A DNA stretch of 64,000 nt from the NCBI RefSeq assembly GCF_014207355.1, contig NZ_JACHEF010000008.1, positions 124,001 to 188,000 on the forward strand. The letters are read 5' to 3'. Every line of letters starts with the position of its first letter. Within the stretch, counting starts at the first letter, position 1. Shown one piece after another: positions 14,709 to 23,767 of the stretch. The notes under the pieces are model-generated. The model saw only the letters and a list, made by a program, of their open reading frames with translations. It did no database searches and was not told the DNA's origin. The DNA comes from Mesorhizobium sangaii. Its GTDB lineage: Bacteria; Pseudomonadota; Alphaproteobacteria; Rhizobiales; Rhizobiaceae. The position numbers and the translations under genes were made by a program.

Positions 14709-16127
14709 TCAGGGCGCGCTCAGCGGTACACCGGATTGAAAAATCCGATATTCAAATCGCACTTGATCGGCAGATGCGCCGCGGCTGTCGGCGGCAATCG
14801 CCAGGACCCTTCCAACCAACACTTCACCCCTCTTGTTCAACGCGGCAAAGGCTTCGCCTAGACCAATCGTGTAAACGTGTGAGCTGCCGTCGAACTCCTC
14901 CATGTCGAGGAGAGCGTCCCGAACAACGCCCTTCAACCGCATAATCGCGACCAGCGTAGGCGTGCGATATAGGAGCACCTCTGTATCGCTTGCCTCGGAA
15001 AAGCGCAGATCGATGGTGCCCAAGGGCGACGGCACACTAATCTTTCCATCGTCACGCGAATAATCGAAGTCGATCTCACCTGATGCCGACTCCCGACCCG
15101 ACGGGCCAGACCTCCGCGCTTTTGAGACCGCGGAAGTTCGCATCCGTACCGCAGAGTTCGCCGACGCTTCGGCCGACCGAACCTCCTCCACGATCTCGTC
15201 CGCCGTGCCGAACTGCCGCAGCAGCTCGGCGAGGCTGGAGAGGTGCAGATTCTTCCCGCCTGATGCCCTACGATACTCGATCAGCAGTTCGGGGCGGGTG
15301 AAGACGGGCTCGCCGCCCGAGCGCACGAACCAGTCCGCCTTCTCCTCGCCGGTGACGAACACCAGGTCCTTCTGCTTTTCGCGGCCGATGCGCAGCAGCG
15401 CTTTCCAGATAAGAAAGTCGCCAATGCCGGTGTCCTGCTTGCCCCCGTCCTTGTAGCCCGGAGGTATCTTGTTCGCTAACCGGTCCGCCCATTCTGCCTG
15501 AAGCGCTTCTCGCTCTTCTTCGTGTTCGATGACGTTGCCCGCGGCAAATGCCTCTGCGTAGAGCGTCGTGACCGGGTCGTCACCACGCCACGCGGTCACG
15601 CCGGTGCGAATGCGGCCAAGCGCCTTCAGATAGGCTTTGCGTCCATCGGCCAGATCCTGTCCGGCCTTCTTGAGCTCGTTGTACCCGTCCAGACCTTCCA
15701 GAATCGGAGAGACGACCCCTTCGACCGAAATTCTGGAAGAGAGGTCCGCGATCGTCTTCAGAAGCTCGGCTATCTTGCGATCCCGGTGCTTAATAAACTC
15801 GCGGGCAGATCGGGCAGGTAGAAACAGCCGCCCCTCTTCGGCGAGCTTCTTGTAAGTGGCCGCAAGTGCGCCGAGGTCGTCCTTTCCGATGGCGTACGGC
15901 AGCAACAGCGCATTTGTATCGATCGCGACCAGGACGTCCGAATCGGCAACGCCAGCGACCAAGCTGGAGCGCAGGAGATCGACCGGGTCCGGGAATATGT
16001 CCTCGAGCAGGAATGGGTTCGCCGCGACCGCCGGGTCATCGCGCCTAGACGGCGCGGCCGGCTGGCGCTTTTCGCCTTCCGGCACCGCCTTCGCTTCGGG
16101 CGCCGCTTCCGGCTTGGCTTTGCTCAT
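14709..16127 (-). CDS. PIN-like domain protein (PIN_8/DUF4935 type)
   Basis: The 472-residue protein has a proline/alanine-rich N-terminal tail, then a PIN-like nuclease domain. Acidic residues stand in the expected places: SDVLVAIDTNALLLPY (about residue 70), RSAREFIKHRDRKI, DTGIGDFLIWKALL (about 238) and LVFVTGEEKADW. The C-terminal 150 residues form a beta-rich domain I do not recognise. It is divergent from the type III methylase gene with about 280 bases between them, so the three genes probably form one defence block. It would cut RNA or DNA; the target is unknown. Confidence 0.75.
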   Translation of the reverse strand: MSKAKPEAAPEAKAVPEGEKRQPAAPSRRDDPAVAANPFLLEDIFPDPVDLLRSSLVAGVADSDVLVAIDTNALLLPYAIGKDDLGALAATYKKLAEEGRLFLPARSAREFIKHRDRKIAELLKTIADLSSRISVEGVVSPILEGLDGYNELKKAGQDLADGRKAYLKALGRIRTGVTAWRGDDPVTTLYAEAFAAGNVIEHEEEREALQAEWADRLANKIPPGYKDGGKQDTGIGDFLIWKALLRIGREKQKDLVFVTGEEKADWFVRSGGEPVFTRPELLIEYRRASGGKNLHLSSLAELLRQFGTADEIVEEVRSAEASANSAVRMRTSAVSKARRSGPSGRESASGEIDFDYSRDDGKISVPSPLGTIDLRFSEASDTEVLLYRTPTLVAIMRLKGVVRDALLDMEEFDGSSHVYTIGLGEAFAALNKRGEVLVGRVLAIAADSRGASADQVRFEYRIFQSGVPLSAP

Positions 16128-16409
16128 TCGTGCGTTACTCCAGCGCCAGTCAGTCCGCCTACCCGCAACTGTAAAGACATTGTCGCCCGGCGGCGACTCC
16201 GTACTGATTGTGCCCGATCCGAAGCCGATGGCTGCTGCAATTCAAGCGACTTACCGCTATGCATAGCGGATGATGCGTGAAGCCCCTTTGAGACCCTCCA
16301 TGCGCCTCGACGAATCGCCCGGTGGCGCGGTTGCTTGTCAGGCCTTGCTCGCAATGCCATTCAGCATCGGCGTGGGGGAAGCGCGACATCGAGTTTTCGG
16401 GGGAATCGT

Positions 16410-18551
16410 TTGTCACGGCTGACGGAGCTACTGGGCCAAGTTAAAGCAAGTGATGCGCAGCTCGGTCGGGATCTCGAGCGCGAGTTTCGCGCGCTTGCAT
16501 CGCGTCGCGCCTTCGGACTGAATTTCGAGCGCCATCGGCCAGAGGCTGTCGAGCTTCCGGGGCGCCCCGTGCGCAAAGGCGACAAGGTTCGAATCTGCGC
16601 GCCGCGAGGCTCCCCTGGACCGGGTGCGCGCGATCTCTGGACCGTCGGCGATATCGATCGCGCCAATCGAACCGCCGACGTCGAGCGATTGAGCCGTGGC
16701 GCGGAGGAGGCAGACAGGCGGACCGTCGACCTCGCCGATCTCGTCGTGATGGCTGAGTTTCGCGACATCATCTATCCGGGGCTTGTCAGCACCGGCGAGG
16801 TCAAACGCTCTGACACCCGCCCGAAGCATGTCGTCATTAACGGTGAGAATTTTCACGCGCTTCAGGCGCTGACGTTCAGCGATCGCGGGCGGATCGATGC
16901 GATTTACATCGACCCCCCCTACAATTCGGGCGCGCGGGACTGGAAATACAACAACGATTACGTCGAGGCTGAGGACCAGTATCGCCATAGTAAGTGGCTT
17001 GCCATGATGGAGCGGCGGCTCCGCATCGCGCGTGAGCTGATGCGGCCCGAACGTAGCGTGATCCTGGTCAGCATCGACGAAAAGGAGGTCCACCGCCTCG
17101 CACTGCTTCTCGAGCAGGTTTTTCCGGACGCAGATATCCAGATGGTGACAAGCGTAATCAGCGCGAAGGGCGCGGTCAGGGTCGGCAAATTTTCACGGGT
17201 TGAAGAGCATATCTTTGTCGTAACGCTGGGCGAGGCGAAACTGATCCCTTGGGTGCGCAACATGCTCGATCCCATCAAGGGCGACGCCGGCGACCAGCAA
17301 GCGCTCGAATGGTTAGGTTTGCGCCGTCGCGAACCGAGCAGCGCGCGGGGAGCTCGGCCCAACCAGTTCTATCCAGTCTTCGTCGACGAGGCGACCGGAC
17401 GCCTCCACTCGGTCGGCGACGCGGTCACGGACGGTATCGACCGTGAAACTATTGCCGTTCCTCCAGGCACTGTCGCGCTGTGGCCGCTCAAGCCGGACGG
17501 CACCGAAATGCTCTGGGGCCTGACGCCTGAGGTCCTCAAACGCAATTGGGCGAACGGATACGCTCGCGTGAATCGCTGGAACCGCACAACGCTTAGCGGG
17601 ACCGTTCAATATCTTGCCGGCGGCACGATCTCAGCTATCACGGCAGGAACGATCCAGATCACCGGCAAGGCTCGCGATGGCTCGGTTATCGGCACCGCGG
17701 CGACCGACGATGATGCCCCGCCGCCCAAGCGCGTCTGGAACCTCGCGTCACATAATGCCGAGACTGGAGGAACGAATGTCTTGAGCAGCCTGCTGGTCGG
17801 CCGGCGCTTTCCCTACCCCAAGTCGCTCTACGCGGTTGAAGATATCCTTCGTTTTTTCGTAGCCGATATTCCTTATGCAGTGATTCTGGACTTCTTCGCC
17901 GGGTCAGGAACGACCGCACATGCAGTCATGCGCCTCAACCGCCAGGATGGCGGCTCGAGACGCGCAATCAGCATCACCAACAACGAGGTGAGCGCCGAGG
18001 AGCAGACGGCGTTGCGGCGTAGCGGTTTGCGACCGGGCGATGAAGAGTGGGAGCAGCTCGGGATATGCGACTACATCACCAAGCCGCGTATCGCTGCCGC
18101 GATTACCGGGGAACGCGCTGATGGCACGGCCGTCCCCGGTGACTATCGGTTCAATGATGAATTCCCGATGGCCGAAGGCTTCGCCGAGAATGCGGAGTTT
18201 TTCACCCTCACTTATGAAACGCCGATCGCAGTCAGCCACAACCTCGCGTTTCAACGTGTCGCCCCGCTGCTCTGGCTTCGCGCCGGCGCCTTCGGCGACC
18301 GTATTGAGGAGGTCCCGGCCAACGGCTGGATGATCGTTCAGGCGTACGGCCTACTTGTCGATCTCGATAGATCATCGGAGTTTTGCGCGGCGATGAAGGA
18401 AGCCGAAGAAGCCACCTACGCTTTTATCGTGACCAATGACGACAGGCGCTACCAATCGGTGTCGCGCCAGCTTCCGGATGGGATCGAGGCTGTCCGCCTG
18501 TATGAATCCTACCTCTCAAATTTCCGGTTCGTCAGCGGGGGCAACGAATGA
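16410..18551 (+). CDS. Type III restriction-modification DNA methyltransferase (Mod)
   Basis: The 713-residue protein has DPPYN (about residue 168) before FAGSGTT (about 495), the order of beta-class N6-adenine methyltransferases. The flanking YIDPPYNSGARDWKYNNDYV and CDYITKPRI segments are typical of type III Mod. The region between is the target-recognition part. I place the start at TTG 16410 after GGGGGAA, because the family begins with a SRLTELL segment; the open frame reaches TTG 16335. The stop overlaps the res start as ATGA. It sets the host methylation pattern and is needed for cleavage by the Res partner. Confidence 0.92.
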   Translation: MSRLTELLGQVKASDAQLGRDLEREFRALASRRAFGLNFERHRPEAVELPGRPVRKGDKVRICAPRGSPGPGARDLWTVGDIDRANRTADVERLSRGAEEADRRTVDLADLVVMAEFRDIIYPGLVSTGEVKRSDTRPKHVVINGENFHALQALTFSDRGRIDAIYIDPPYNSGARDWKYNNDYVEAEDQYRHSKWLAMMERRLRIARELMRPERSVILVSIDEKEVHRLALLLEQVFPDADIQMVTSVISAKGAVRVGKFSRVEEHIFVVTLGEAKLIPWVRNMLDPIKGDAGDQQALEWLGLRRREPSSARGARPNQFYPVFVDEATGRLHSVGDAVTDGIDRETIAVPPGTVALWPLKPDGTEMLWGLTPEVLKRNWANGYARVNRWNRTTLSGTVQYLAGGTISAITAGTIQITGKARDGSVIGTAATDDDAPPPKRVWNLASHNAETGGTNVLSSLLVGRRFPYPKSLYAVEDILRFFVADIPYAVILDFFAGSGTTAHAVMRLNRQDGGSRRAISITNNEVSAEEQTALRRSGLRPGDEEWEQLGICDYITKPRIAAAITGERADGTAVPGDYRFNDEFPMAEGFAENAEFFTLTYETPIAVSHNLAFQRVAPLLWLRAGAFGDRIEEVPANGWMIVQAYGLLVDLDRSSEFCAAMKEAEEATYAFIVTNDDRRYQSVSRQLPDGIEAVRLYESYLSNFRFVSGGNE

Positions 18552-21124
18552 AGTTCACGCTGAAGGATTATCAGGAAGACGCCGTCTCCGAAGTTCTGAA
18601 GCGGCTTCGCCGTGCCCGGCGCCGGTGGCGCGAGGACAATGAGGTTCAGGCCTTTTCGCTGACGGCACCTACGGGCGCCGGCAAGACCATCATGGCCGCT
18701 GCGGTCTTCGAAGCTCTCTTTCACGGTGCCGATACATTTGAATTCGATGCCGATCCGGGCGCCGTGGTTATCTGGTTCAGCGACGATCCCTCGCTGAACG
18801 AACAGACGCGTTTCCGGTTGGGTGAGGCGTCGGATCGTCTCAACTGGACCGACCTGCACGTCGTCGAGAACAGCTTCAACCGCGAGAAGCTCTCGCCAGG
18901 GAAGGTCTATTTCCTCAATACCCACAAGCTGTCGCGCAACAGCTTGCTTGTCCGTGGTCACGAACCGGAGGATGAAGCGGAGCCGAGCCTGCCTGACATG
19001 CGGCCGGACGCGCGCTCCTACACGATCTGGGACACGATCCGGAACACGATCGAGGACCCGGCGCTGACGCTTTATCTGGTGCTCGACGAGGCGCACCGCG
19101 GGATGGGCGAAGGCCGCACGCTGCAGGACCGGTCGACCATCGTTCGTCGGCTGATCAACGGCGCAGGCTCGATGCCGTCGATGCCGATAGTCTGGGGCAT
19201 CTCGGCTACGGTCGAGCGGTTCAACGTCGCGATGCGCGAAGCGCGGGGGCGGAGCATTTTGCCTGGCGTTGCGGTCGATCCTGCAAAGGTGCAGGAATCT
19301 GGCCTACTGAAAGACACGATCGTTCTCGATATTCCCGACGAGGCTGGGCATTTCGAAACGGTGCTGGTGCGGCGGGCAACGGACAAGATCGTCGAATCGA
19401 GTCAGGCCTGGGCTGACTATGCGGCGCAACAGCCTGGCACACCGATCGTCCAGCCTCTGCTCGTCCTTCAGGTCAGGAACACACCCGACCCTGACGAGAT
19501 CGGCCGAGCTCTGGACATGATCTACGAGCGCTGGCCTGGCTTGTCTCAGGATGCGATCGCTCACGTATTCGGTGAGCACGTAACGCAGACATTCGGGCGT
19601 CACGTGGTGCCGTATATCTCGCCAGAGAGGGTTCAGGATTCCGCATGGGTTCGCGTGCTGATCGCCAAAGACGCGATCAGCACCGGCTGGGATTGTCCCC
19701 GTGCGGAGGTGATGGTGTCATTCCGCGCAGCGCAGGATCCGACGCATATTACCCAACTCCTCGGTCGCATGGTACGCACTCCGCTCGCGCGGCGCATCCC
19801 GGGTAACGACAAGCTCAATTCCGTCGACTGCCTGCTTCCGTTCTTCGACAGGGCCGCGGTGAAGGCGGTTGCCGATGCCCTGATGGCGGGTGGAGGCGAC
19901 GGGGAGCAGCCGCTTTCGGGTCGGCGTGTCTTGATCAATCCTGCAGAGATGATGCCCAACCCATCGGTTGCCGCCGATGCCTGGGCTCGATTCCTGTCCC
20001 TGCCATCGCAGTCGCTTCCCCACCGCGCGCCGCGGCCCGTTAAACGCCTGACCGCGTTAGCGCACGAATTGGCGACAGATGGAATCCTCGCCGATGCCGG
20101 CAAGGAAGCGCACCGCGAGATGCATGCGGCGCTCGACGCGGCGCGCGTGCGCTACGCTAGTCAGTTGGAAGCAGCTAGGCAGTCGGTCCTGACGGTCGAG
20201 GGCGTCGCGCTCACGGCAGACCTCCGCGAGCGGGTCACGCGGTTCAATGCCTTCGTCGAAAGCGCCGATATGGCGGTGATCGACGATGCTTACAGGCGCG
20301 CCGCGCGGGTGTTCAGCCCTGATCTTGCTCGCACCTACGCTGAGCATCTTGCCCGCAACATGCCCGGAAGTGACCCGGAAGAGGCGTTGATTGCAGCACA
20401 TGTCGAAACTGCGGCACTTGCCTTGGTGGAGGGGGTGCGCGAGTATCTCGAAATCGAGGCCGAGCGACTTACGCGGCGATGGTTGGACCAGTACCGGATC
20501 GCCATCAAGTCGCTCGGGGACGAGCGTCAGGAGGAGTATCGCCAAATCCGCGCAATGAGCGCGGAACCCGAGGCACAGGATCTCGGCCATCCGCGTGAGT
20601 GGCTCGTCGCGTCAATGGCGCGCGAGCAAAATGGGGAAGAGATTTCACTGCCGAGATATCGCGATCATCTGATGTGCGACGCCGAAGGCCTGTTTCCCGC
20701 CGAGCTGAATGGCTGGGAGCAAGCGGTGCTCGATCGTGAGAGTGCCCGGGTGGGTTTCGAAGCTTGGTATCGCAACCCAGCGAGAGCAACGCCGGAAGCT
20801 CTTGGCATCGCCTATGAGTCGAACGGCGGCTATAAGATCCTCCGCCCCGACTTCTTGTTTCTGTCGAGACTAGCCGATGGAACGGTGGTGGCCGATCTCG
20901 TCGACCCGCATGGCACCCAACTTAGCGATGCGCTACCCAAGATTCGGGGCTTGGCCCAATATGCGGAGACGCATTCTGGCGCGTTTCGGCGGATCGAGAG
21001 CGTCGCGAAGGTCGATGACGAATTAAAGGTTCTCGATCTCACCGACAGGATCGTGCGCAACGCCATCGCAACAGCTGAGAGCGCAGCTGAGCTTTACCAG
21101 AGCGCGCTGGCACGCGCCTACTAA
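18548..21124 (+). CDS. Type III restriction endonuclease helicase subunit (Res)
   Basis: The 858-residue protein is an SF2 helicase: APTGAGKT (about 39-46), VLDEAHRG (about 178), WGISATVERF (motif III), TGWDCPRAEVMVSF and the motif VI segment QLLGRMVRTPLARRI. The C-terminal part should hold the nuclease: ILRPDFLFLSRLADGTVVADLVDPHG contains the PD, but where a PD-(D/E)xK lysine would stand the sequence has DLVDPHG, so it belongs to a variant subfamily or uses other residues. It is coupled to mod by a 4-base overlap. With Mod it forms the complex that translocates and cuts unmodified DNA. Confidence 0.9.
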   Translation: MKFTLKDYQEDAVSEVLKRLRRARRRWREDNEVQAFSLTAPTGAGKTIMAAAVFEALFHGADTFEFDADPGAVVIWFSDDPSLNEQTRFRLGEASDRLNWTDLHVVENSFNREKLSPGKVYFLNTHKLSRNSLLVRGHEPEDEAEPSLPDMRPDARSYTIWDTIRNTIEDPALTLYLVLDEAHRGMGEGRTLQDRSTIVRRLINGAGSMPSMPIVWGISATVERFNVAMREARGRSILPGVAVDPAKVQESGLLKDTIVLDIPDEAGHFETVLVRRATDKIVESSQAWADYAAQQPGTPIVQPLLVLQVRNTPDPDEIGRALDMIYERWPGLSQDAIAHVFGEHVTQTFGRHVVPYISPERVQDSAWVRVLIAKDAISTGWDCPRAEVMVSFRAAQDPTHITQLLGRMVRTPLARRIPGNDKLNSVDCLLPFFDRAAVKAVADALMAGGGDGEQPLSGRRVLINPAEMMPNPSVAADAWARFLSLPSQSLPHRAPRPVKRLTALAHELATDGILADAGKEAHREMHAALDAARVRYASQLEAARQSVLTVEGVALTADLRERVTRFNAFVESADMAVIDDAYRRAARVFSPDLARTYAEHLARNMPGSDPEEALIAAHVETAALALVEGVREYLEIEAERLTRRWLDQYRIAIKSLGDERQEEYRQIRAMSAEPEAQDLGHPREWLVASMAREQNGEEISLPRYRDHLMCDAEGLFPAELNGWEQAVLDRESARVGFEAWYRNPARATPEALGIAYESNGGYKILRPDFLFLSRLADGTVVADLVDPHGTQLSDALPKIRGLAQYAETHSGAFRRIESVAKVDDELKVLDLTDRIVRNAIATAESAAELYQSALARAY

Positions 21125-21670
21125 GGGACCCGCCAGATGACGTCGCAGAGGTGCCCTCTTAGCAGCCAGCGCAGGGTGTCCAGACTTCTTTCGGTCCTCA
21201 AGGACGAAGGCATTGGGAGTGCGAGACCGCCAGAAAAGAAGCGCTGGAGACGACCCTGACGGATCTGCTTGTCCAGGTCCCGCCGAAAGCCGCATCGCAG
21301 CGTTCGGCCCAAGATAATTGCGAGATTAACAGTCGAGGGCTCGATTTATGCATAGCGGCTTTCGCCGATACCGCGCCAGGAGCTGACAGTCGGCAACCGG
21401 CCCCTATTGAGACCTTCAATACTTGAGTGTTGAACGTCGACTGCTGGCGCAACGGCGACTTCCGGCGTGCTTCACCGGCACGGTCTGCTTTTCAGGCGGT
21501 GGCCAAGCTAACCTCAACGGCGGACATGTTGCGCAACGCCGGTGACACAGCGACACCCAAGCACATATGTCGACATTCTGTGGCGGCAGCGCTGTAGGAC
21601 CTCAAATCGTAACCGACAGCGCGCCAGCCAGCTGGGCTAACGTCGATTGAGGACACGATCTGGGACACAT
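21125..21670. other. Non-coding stretch downstream of res
   Basis: No convincing gene is visible. The only structured signal is a pair of GGACAC words at 21651 and 21663, spaced 12 bases apart like the pairs at the island ends. The remaining sequence has many small frames but no family, signal or ribosome site I can support. Confidence 0.4.
21651..21668 (-). promoter_or_regulatory. Paired GTGTCC repeats (internal right)
   Basis: GGACAC at 21651-21656 and 21663-21668 are direct repeats with the 12-base spacing seen at 6288/6300 and 23643/23655, here on the minus strand. It could be a third recombinase arm site or the trace of an older element end. Confidence 0.3.
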
Positions 21671-22533
21671 TTATGCCCTCGGCGCGCCACCTCGTTGAGC
21701 GATCGCATCGATGCCGGCGAGCCATCGAAGATAGGCGGCCGCCTGAGAGAGCATGAGGATTGCGAGGTCCAGCGGCGGTTGCGCCGGCTCTTCCGATCCC
21801 GGCTCATGCCGGTAGAAGTGGGCTCCCTCCACCCAGTCAGTGAAAGCCGCGACCTGCTTCTGCGCAACGTTAATCGCTGGCCTTTGGCCCTGGTGGATAG
21901 TGTCGACCAGTTGCTTGAGCTCACGCTGGATCTCGCCGGTGCTTAGCTTACTAGCGGACGGGAACATCAGCCGGAAAAGGCTCTCGACGGCAAAAACGAC
22001 GAGCGAATGGCAGCCTTTCCGTCCGGTGGTGCGCCGTCAAGAGCAGTGTAGGCGTCATAGAACAGGGTGCGCACGCCTTTGTAACGTGCCCCTCCCAGAA
22101 CGGCCACGGTCGAAATTCGGGACCGCTCAAATTCGACGTCCAGTGCAAAGTGCACGCCAGCGCGGTCGTCCACACTGTAGCGAACGCCCTCCTCTCCGAA
22201 TATTCGTGGGACCGAGTTCACGAACTCCTGGCGCGCCCGCTGATCTGGCCGGCCGTCGTAGTCCTGAATTGTTGAGTAGCAGAGCGTTACAGAGTCGAGC
22301 AAATCCCTAAGTTCGATCTTCTCCAAGTATCCTGCCCAGTAGTCGCCCCAGCGAAGATTGGGGTAACGGGCCACTCCGAGCTCACTGATCATCAGGCTTT
22401 CAAGAGCAGTGAGGTGGTCCAATTCAACGTACAACGCAGCGAGACGGCGCCTCATCCTGGCACTGTCGGGAAGCAGGTCTTGCCGCTCCAGATACACCTG
22501 CGAAAACCGTTGACCGACTGGCCTTTCAGACAC
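21671..22533 (-). pseudogene. Unrecognised, possibly HEPN/Abi-type gene split by a frameshift
   Basis: Two minus-strand frames, 22533-21967 and 21967-21671, join into one protein of about 288 residues if one base is removed from a run of five A (21992-21996, T on the coding strand). The joined reading FAVESLFRLMFPSASKLST runs smoothly across the break. The product is soluble and helix-rich (ELDHLTALESLMISELG, YDAYTALDG, WVEGAHFYRHEPG). The late part resembles helical HEPN/AbiJ-like defence proteins in general character, but I cannot name it. Start: GTG 22533 behind AGAGG; TTG 22578 is possible. As written, an ATG at 21967 overlaps the first stop (TGATG), so two coupled genes remain an alternative. 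Confidence 0.6.
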
Positions 22534-22749
22534 CCCGACCTCTCTACTCTCCGCGACGACATCAACCGCGCGCGGCAACAGACGCTAATACTCGATTCTG
22601 CGACTTGTCACCATATCGGTTACAAATAAGTATCGTTGAACCAATTTGGTGCAAAAATAACCATTTTGGACCAATTACATTGGTGTTAATTGCAACATAT
22701 ACTCTATTTGTTGGATTTGATTAGTGACGCCAACAGAGGATTAAAACAG

Positions 22750-22917
22750 ATGACAAGCAAACTACGGCTTTCGAAAATCGCACGCGACCCGATCGTTGCG
22801 GCCTTCCTGGAGCGCTGTGAGCGGGACCAGTGCACACAGCCGGCGATTCTCGCCCCTCGGAGCCCGGTGCTGACCGACGGCGCAACAGAGAAGGTCAGGG
22901 AGACGGTCGATGCGTGA
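22750..22917 (+). CDS. Small hypothetical island protein
   Basis: The 55-residue product (TSKLRLSKIARDPIVAAFLERCERDQCTQPAIL) starts at ATG 22750 behind GAGG and overlaps the next gene by eight bases. The 140 bases before it are unusually AT-rich for this window (many A/T runs near 22620-22730), which suggests its promoter. It has no known domain. The overlap suggests it works with the next gene. Confidence 0.55.
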   Translation: MTSKLRLSKIARDPIVAAFLERCERDQCTQPAILAPRSPVLTDGATEKVRETVDA

Positions 22918-23182
22918 GCAAGATGATATCGCCATCCGCGACGCGATGGCGGAACTCGCCCACCTGGAAAATCGCACCAGCCGCGACGAGGCGATGAGGA
23001 TCGCCATCGCCCAGATGTGCGCCGGCGCGCTGTTCATCGAAGCGCACGCCGGCAAGTGGCGGGCCGACCAGGTCGTCGGGGCGCTTTGGCGGTCCCAGGT
23101 TTCGCTCAAGAACGAGCAAAAGCCGCTCCCCGAAATCGGGGACCGCAAATCGGTCGGTAAGAATTTACCGGGCGGGTTATGA
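22910..23182 (+). CDS. Small hypothetical protein with a repeat-encoded C-terminus
   Basis: The 90-residue protein is helical up to about residue 68 (DDIAIRDAMAELAHLENRTSRDEAMRIAIAQMCAGALFIEAHAGKWRADQVVGALW). The last about 20 residues (LPEIGDRKSVGKNLPGGL) are encoded by two intergenic-type palindromes (23124-23174). The original stop was therefore probably lost or moved when the repeats came in. It overlaps the upstream small gene by eight bases. The function is unknown. Confidence 0.6.
   Translation: MREQDDIAIRDAMAELAHLENRTSRDEAMRIAIAQMCAGALFIEAHAGKWRADQVVGALWRSQVSLKNEQKPLPEIGDRKSVGKNLPGGL
23124..23174 (+). repeat. Palindrome pair inside a coding 3' end (family A-like and B copy 2)
   Basis: CGCTCCCCG and CGGGGACCG arms around AAAT, then GCAAAT, are like the right half of family A. 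Directly after comes CGGTCGGTAA-GAAT-TTACCGGGCG, the partner of 11159-11181. Both palindromes lie within the last codons of the 22910-23182 frame. Confidence 0.6.
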
Positions 23183-23216
23183 TCCCTCACCGTTTCCCGC
23201 GCCAGGGAGGCCGCCC

Positions 23217-23639
23217 ATGAAGATCGTCACTTCGAGCTTCTTCACCAAGCTGCCGGTGGAGTTCGCGCCGATCTCGATCGCGCGCTGGGCCCCGCAACGC
23301 TTCCAGGGTCCGACGCTGCGCGAGCTCACGCCTGGCGAATGGTTCCGAAGCATCGACGTCGACGAATATCGCCGGCGCTACCTCGAGCAGCTCGACATGC
23401 TCGACCCGCGTGAAACCGTCCGCCGGATCCAGGATCTGGCGGCCGGCAGGGCGGCGGCGCTGCTCTGCTGGGAGCGGCCGCGCGACGGCAATTTCTGCCA
23501 CCGCGGCTATGTCAGCGCCTGGCTCCGTGACGAGCTGGGAATTGACATCTACGAGCTCGGCCTGGACGGTTGCGGCCACCATCACCCCAAGCTGCCGGAA
23601 GCGCACAGGCCAGGCCCGACACAGCCGACGCTGCTCTGA
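23217..23639 (+). CDS. DUF488 family protein
   Basis: The 140-residue protein starts MKIVTSSFFTKLPVEFAPISIA and carries ALLCWERPRDGNFCHRGYVSAWL, the cysteine-rich CxxE...CHR signature of DUF488. It is cytoplasmic, with no signal or membrane part. DUF488 proteins are often found in mobile and defence-rich regions, but their activity is not known. A GGGAGG ribosome site lies a few bases before the ATG. It is the last gene of the island, about 80 bases before the right attachment repeat. Confidence 0.82.
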   Translation: MKIVTSSFFTKLPVEFAPISIARWAPQRFQGPTLRELTPGEWFRSIDVDEYRRRYLEQLDMLDPRETVRRIQDLAAGRAAALLCWERPRDGNFCHRGYVSAWLRDELGIDIYELGLDGCGHHHPKLPEAHRPGPTQPTLL

Positions 23640-23642
23640 ATT

Positions 23643-23665
23643 GTGTCCCGAAACGTGTCCTGATC
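23643..23665 (+). promoter_or_regulatory. Paired GTGTCC repeats, candidate integrase arm site (right)
   Basis: GTGTCCCG at 23643 and GTGTCCTGATC at 23655 repeat the words found at 6300 and 6288, again 12 bases apart, about 60 bases inside the right attachment repeat. The symmetrical placement at both ends supports a recombinase arm site; not tested. Confidence 0.4.
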
Positions 23666-23719
23666 TCGAAATTGGGATGGTGCCGGAGATCGGTTTGGCC
23701 CGCAAGCCCTTGGAAAACT

Positions 23720-23767
23720 TGGTGCCGCTTAGGTGACTCGAACACCTGACCCCATCATTACGAATGA
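23720..23767 (-). repeat. Right attachment-site repeat within tRNA-Thr
   Basis: 48 bases identical to 6109-6156, from the CCA end to the anticodon loop of tRNA-Thr. Anticodon-loop crossover is usual for tyrosine integrases that use tRNA genes. Together with the left copy it defines the element ends. Confidence 0.92.

Larger units (their letters stand above)
6109..23767. mobile_element. Integrated genomic island in tRNA-Thr(CGT)
   Basis: A 48-bp perfect direct repeat (6109-6156 and 23720-23767) bounds about 17.6 kb. The right copy is the 3' part of an intact tRNA-Thr on the minus strand; the left copy is the detached 3' end of that tRNA. A tyrosine integrase starts 168 bases inside the left repeat. 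The cargo comprises excisionase-like, replication-like and phage-derived genes, toxin-antitoxin remnants and a restriction module. No conjugation genes are visible, so it is an integrative element, possibly phage-derived or mobilised in trans, and several broken genes suggest decay. Confidence 0.9.

Noticed and set aside
6157..23719. CRISPR array within the island
   Set aside because: The short palindromes are few, scattered and not regularly spaced, and there are no cas genes.
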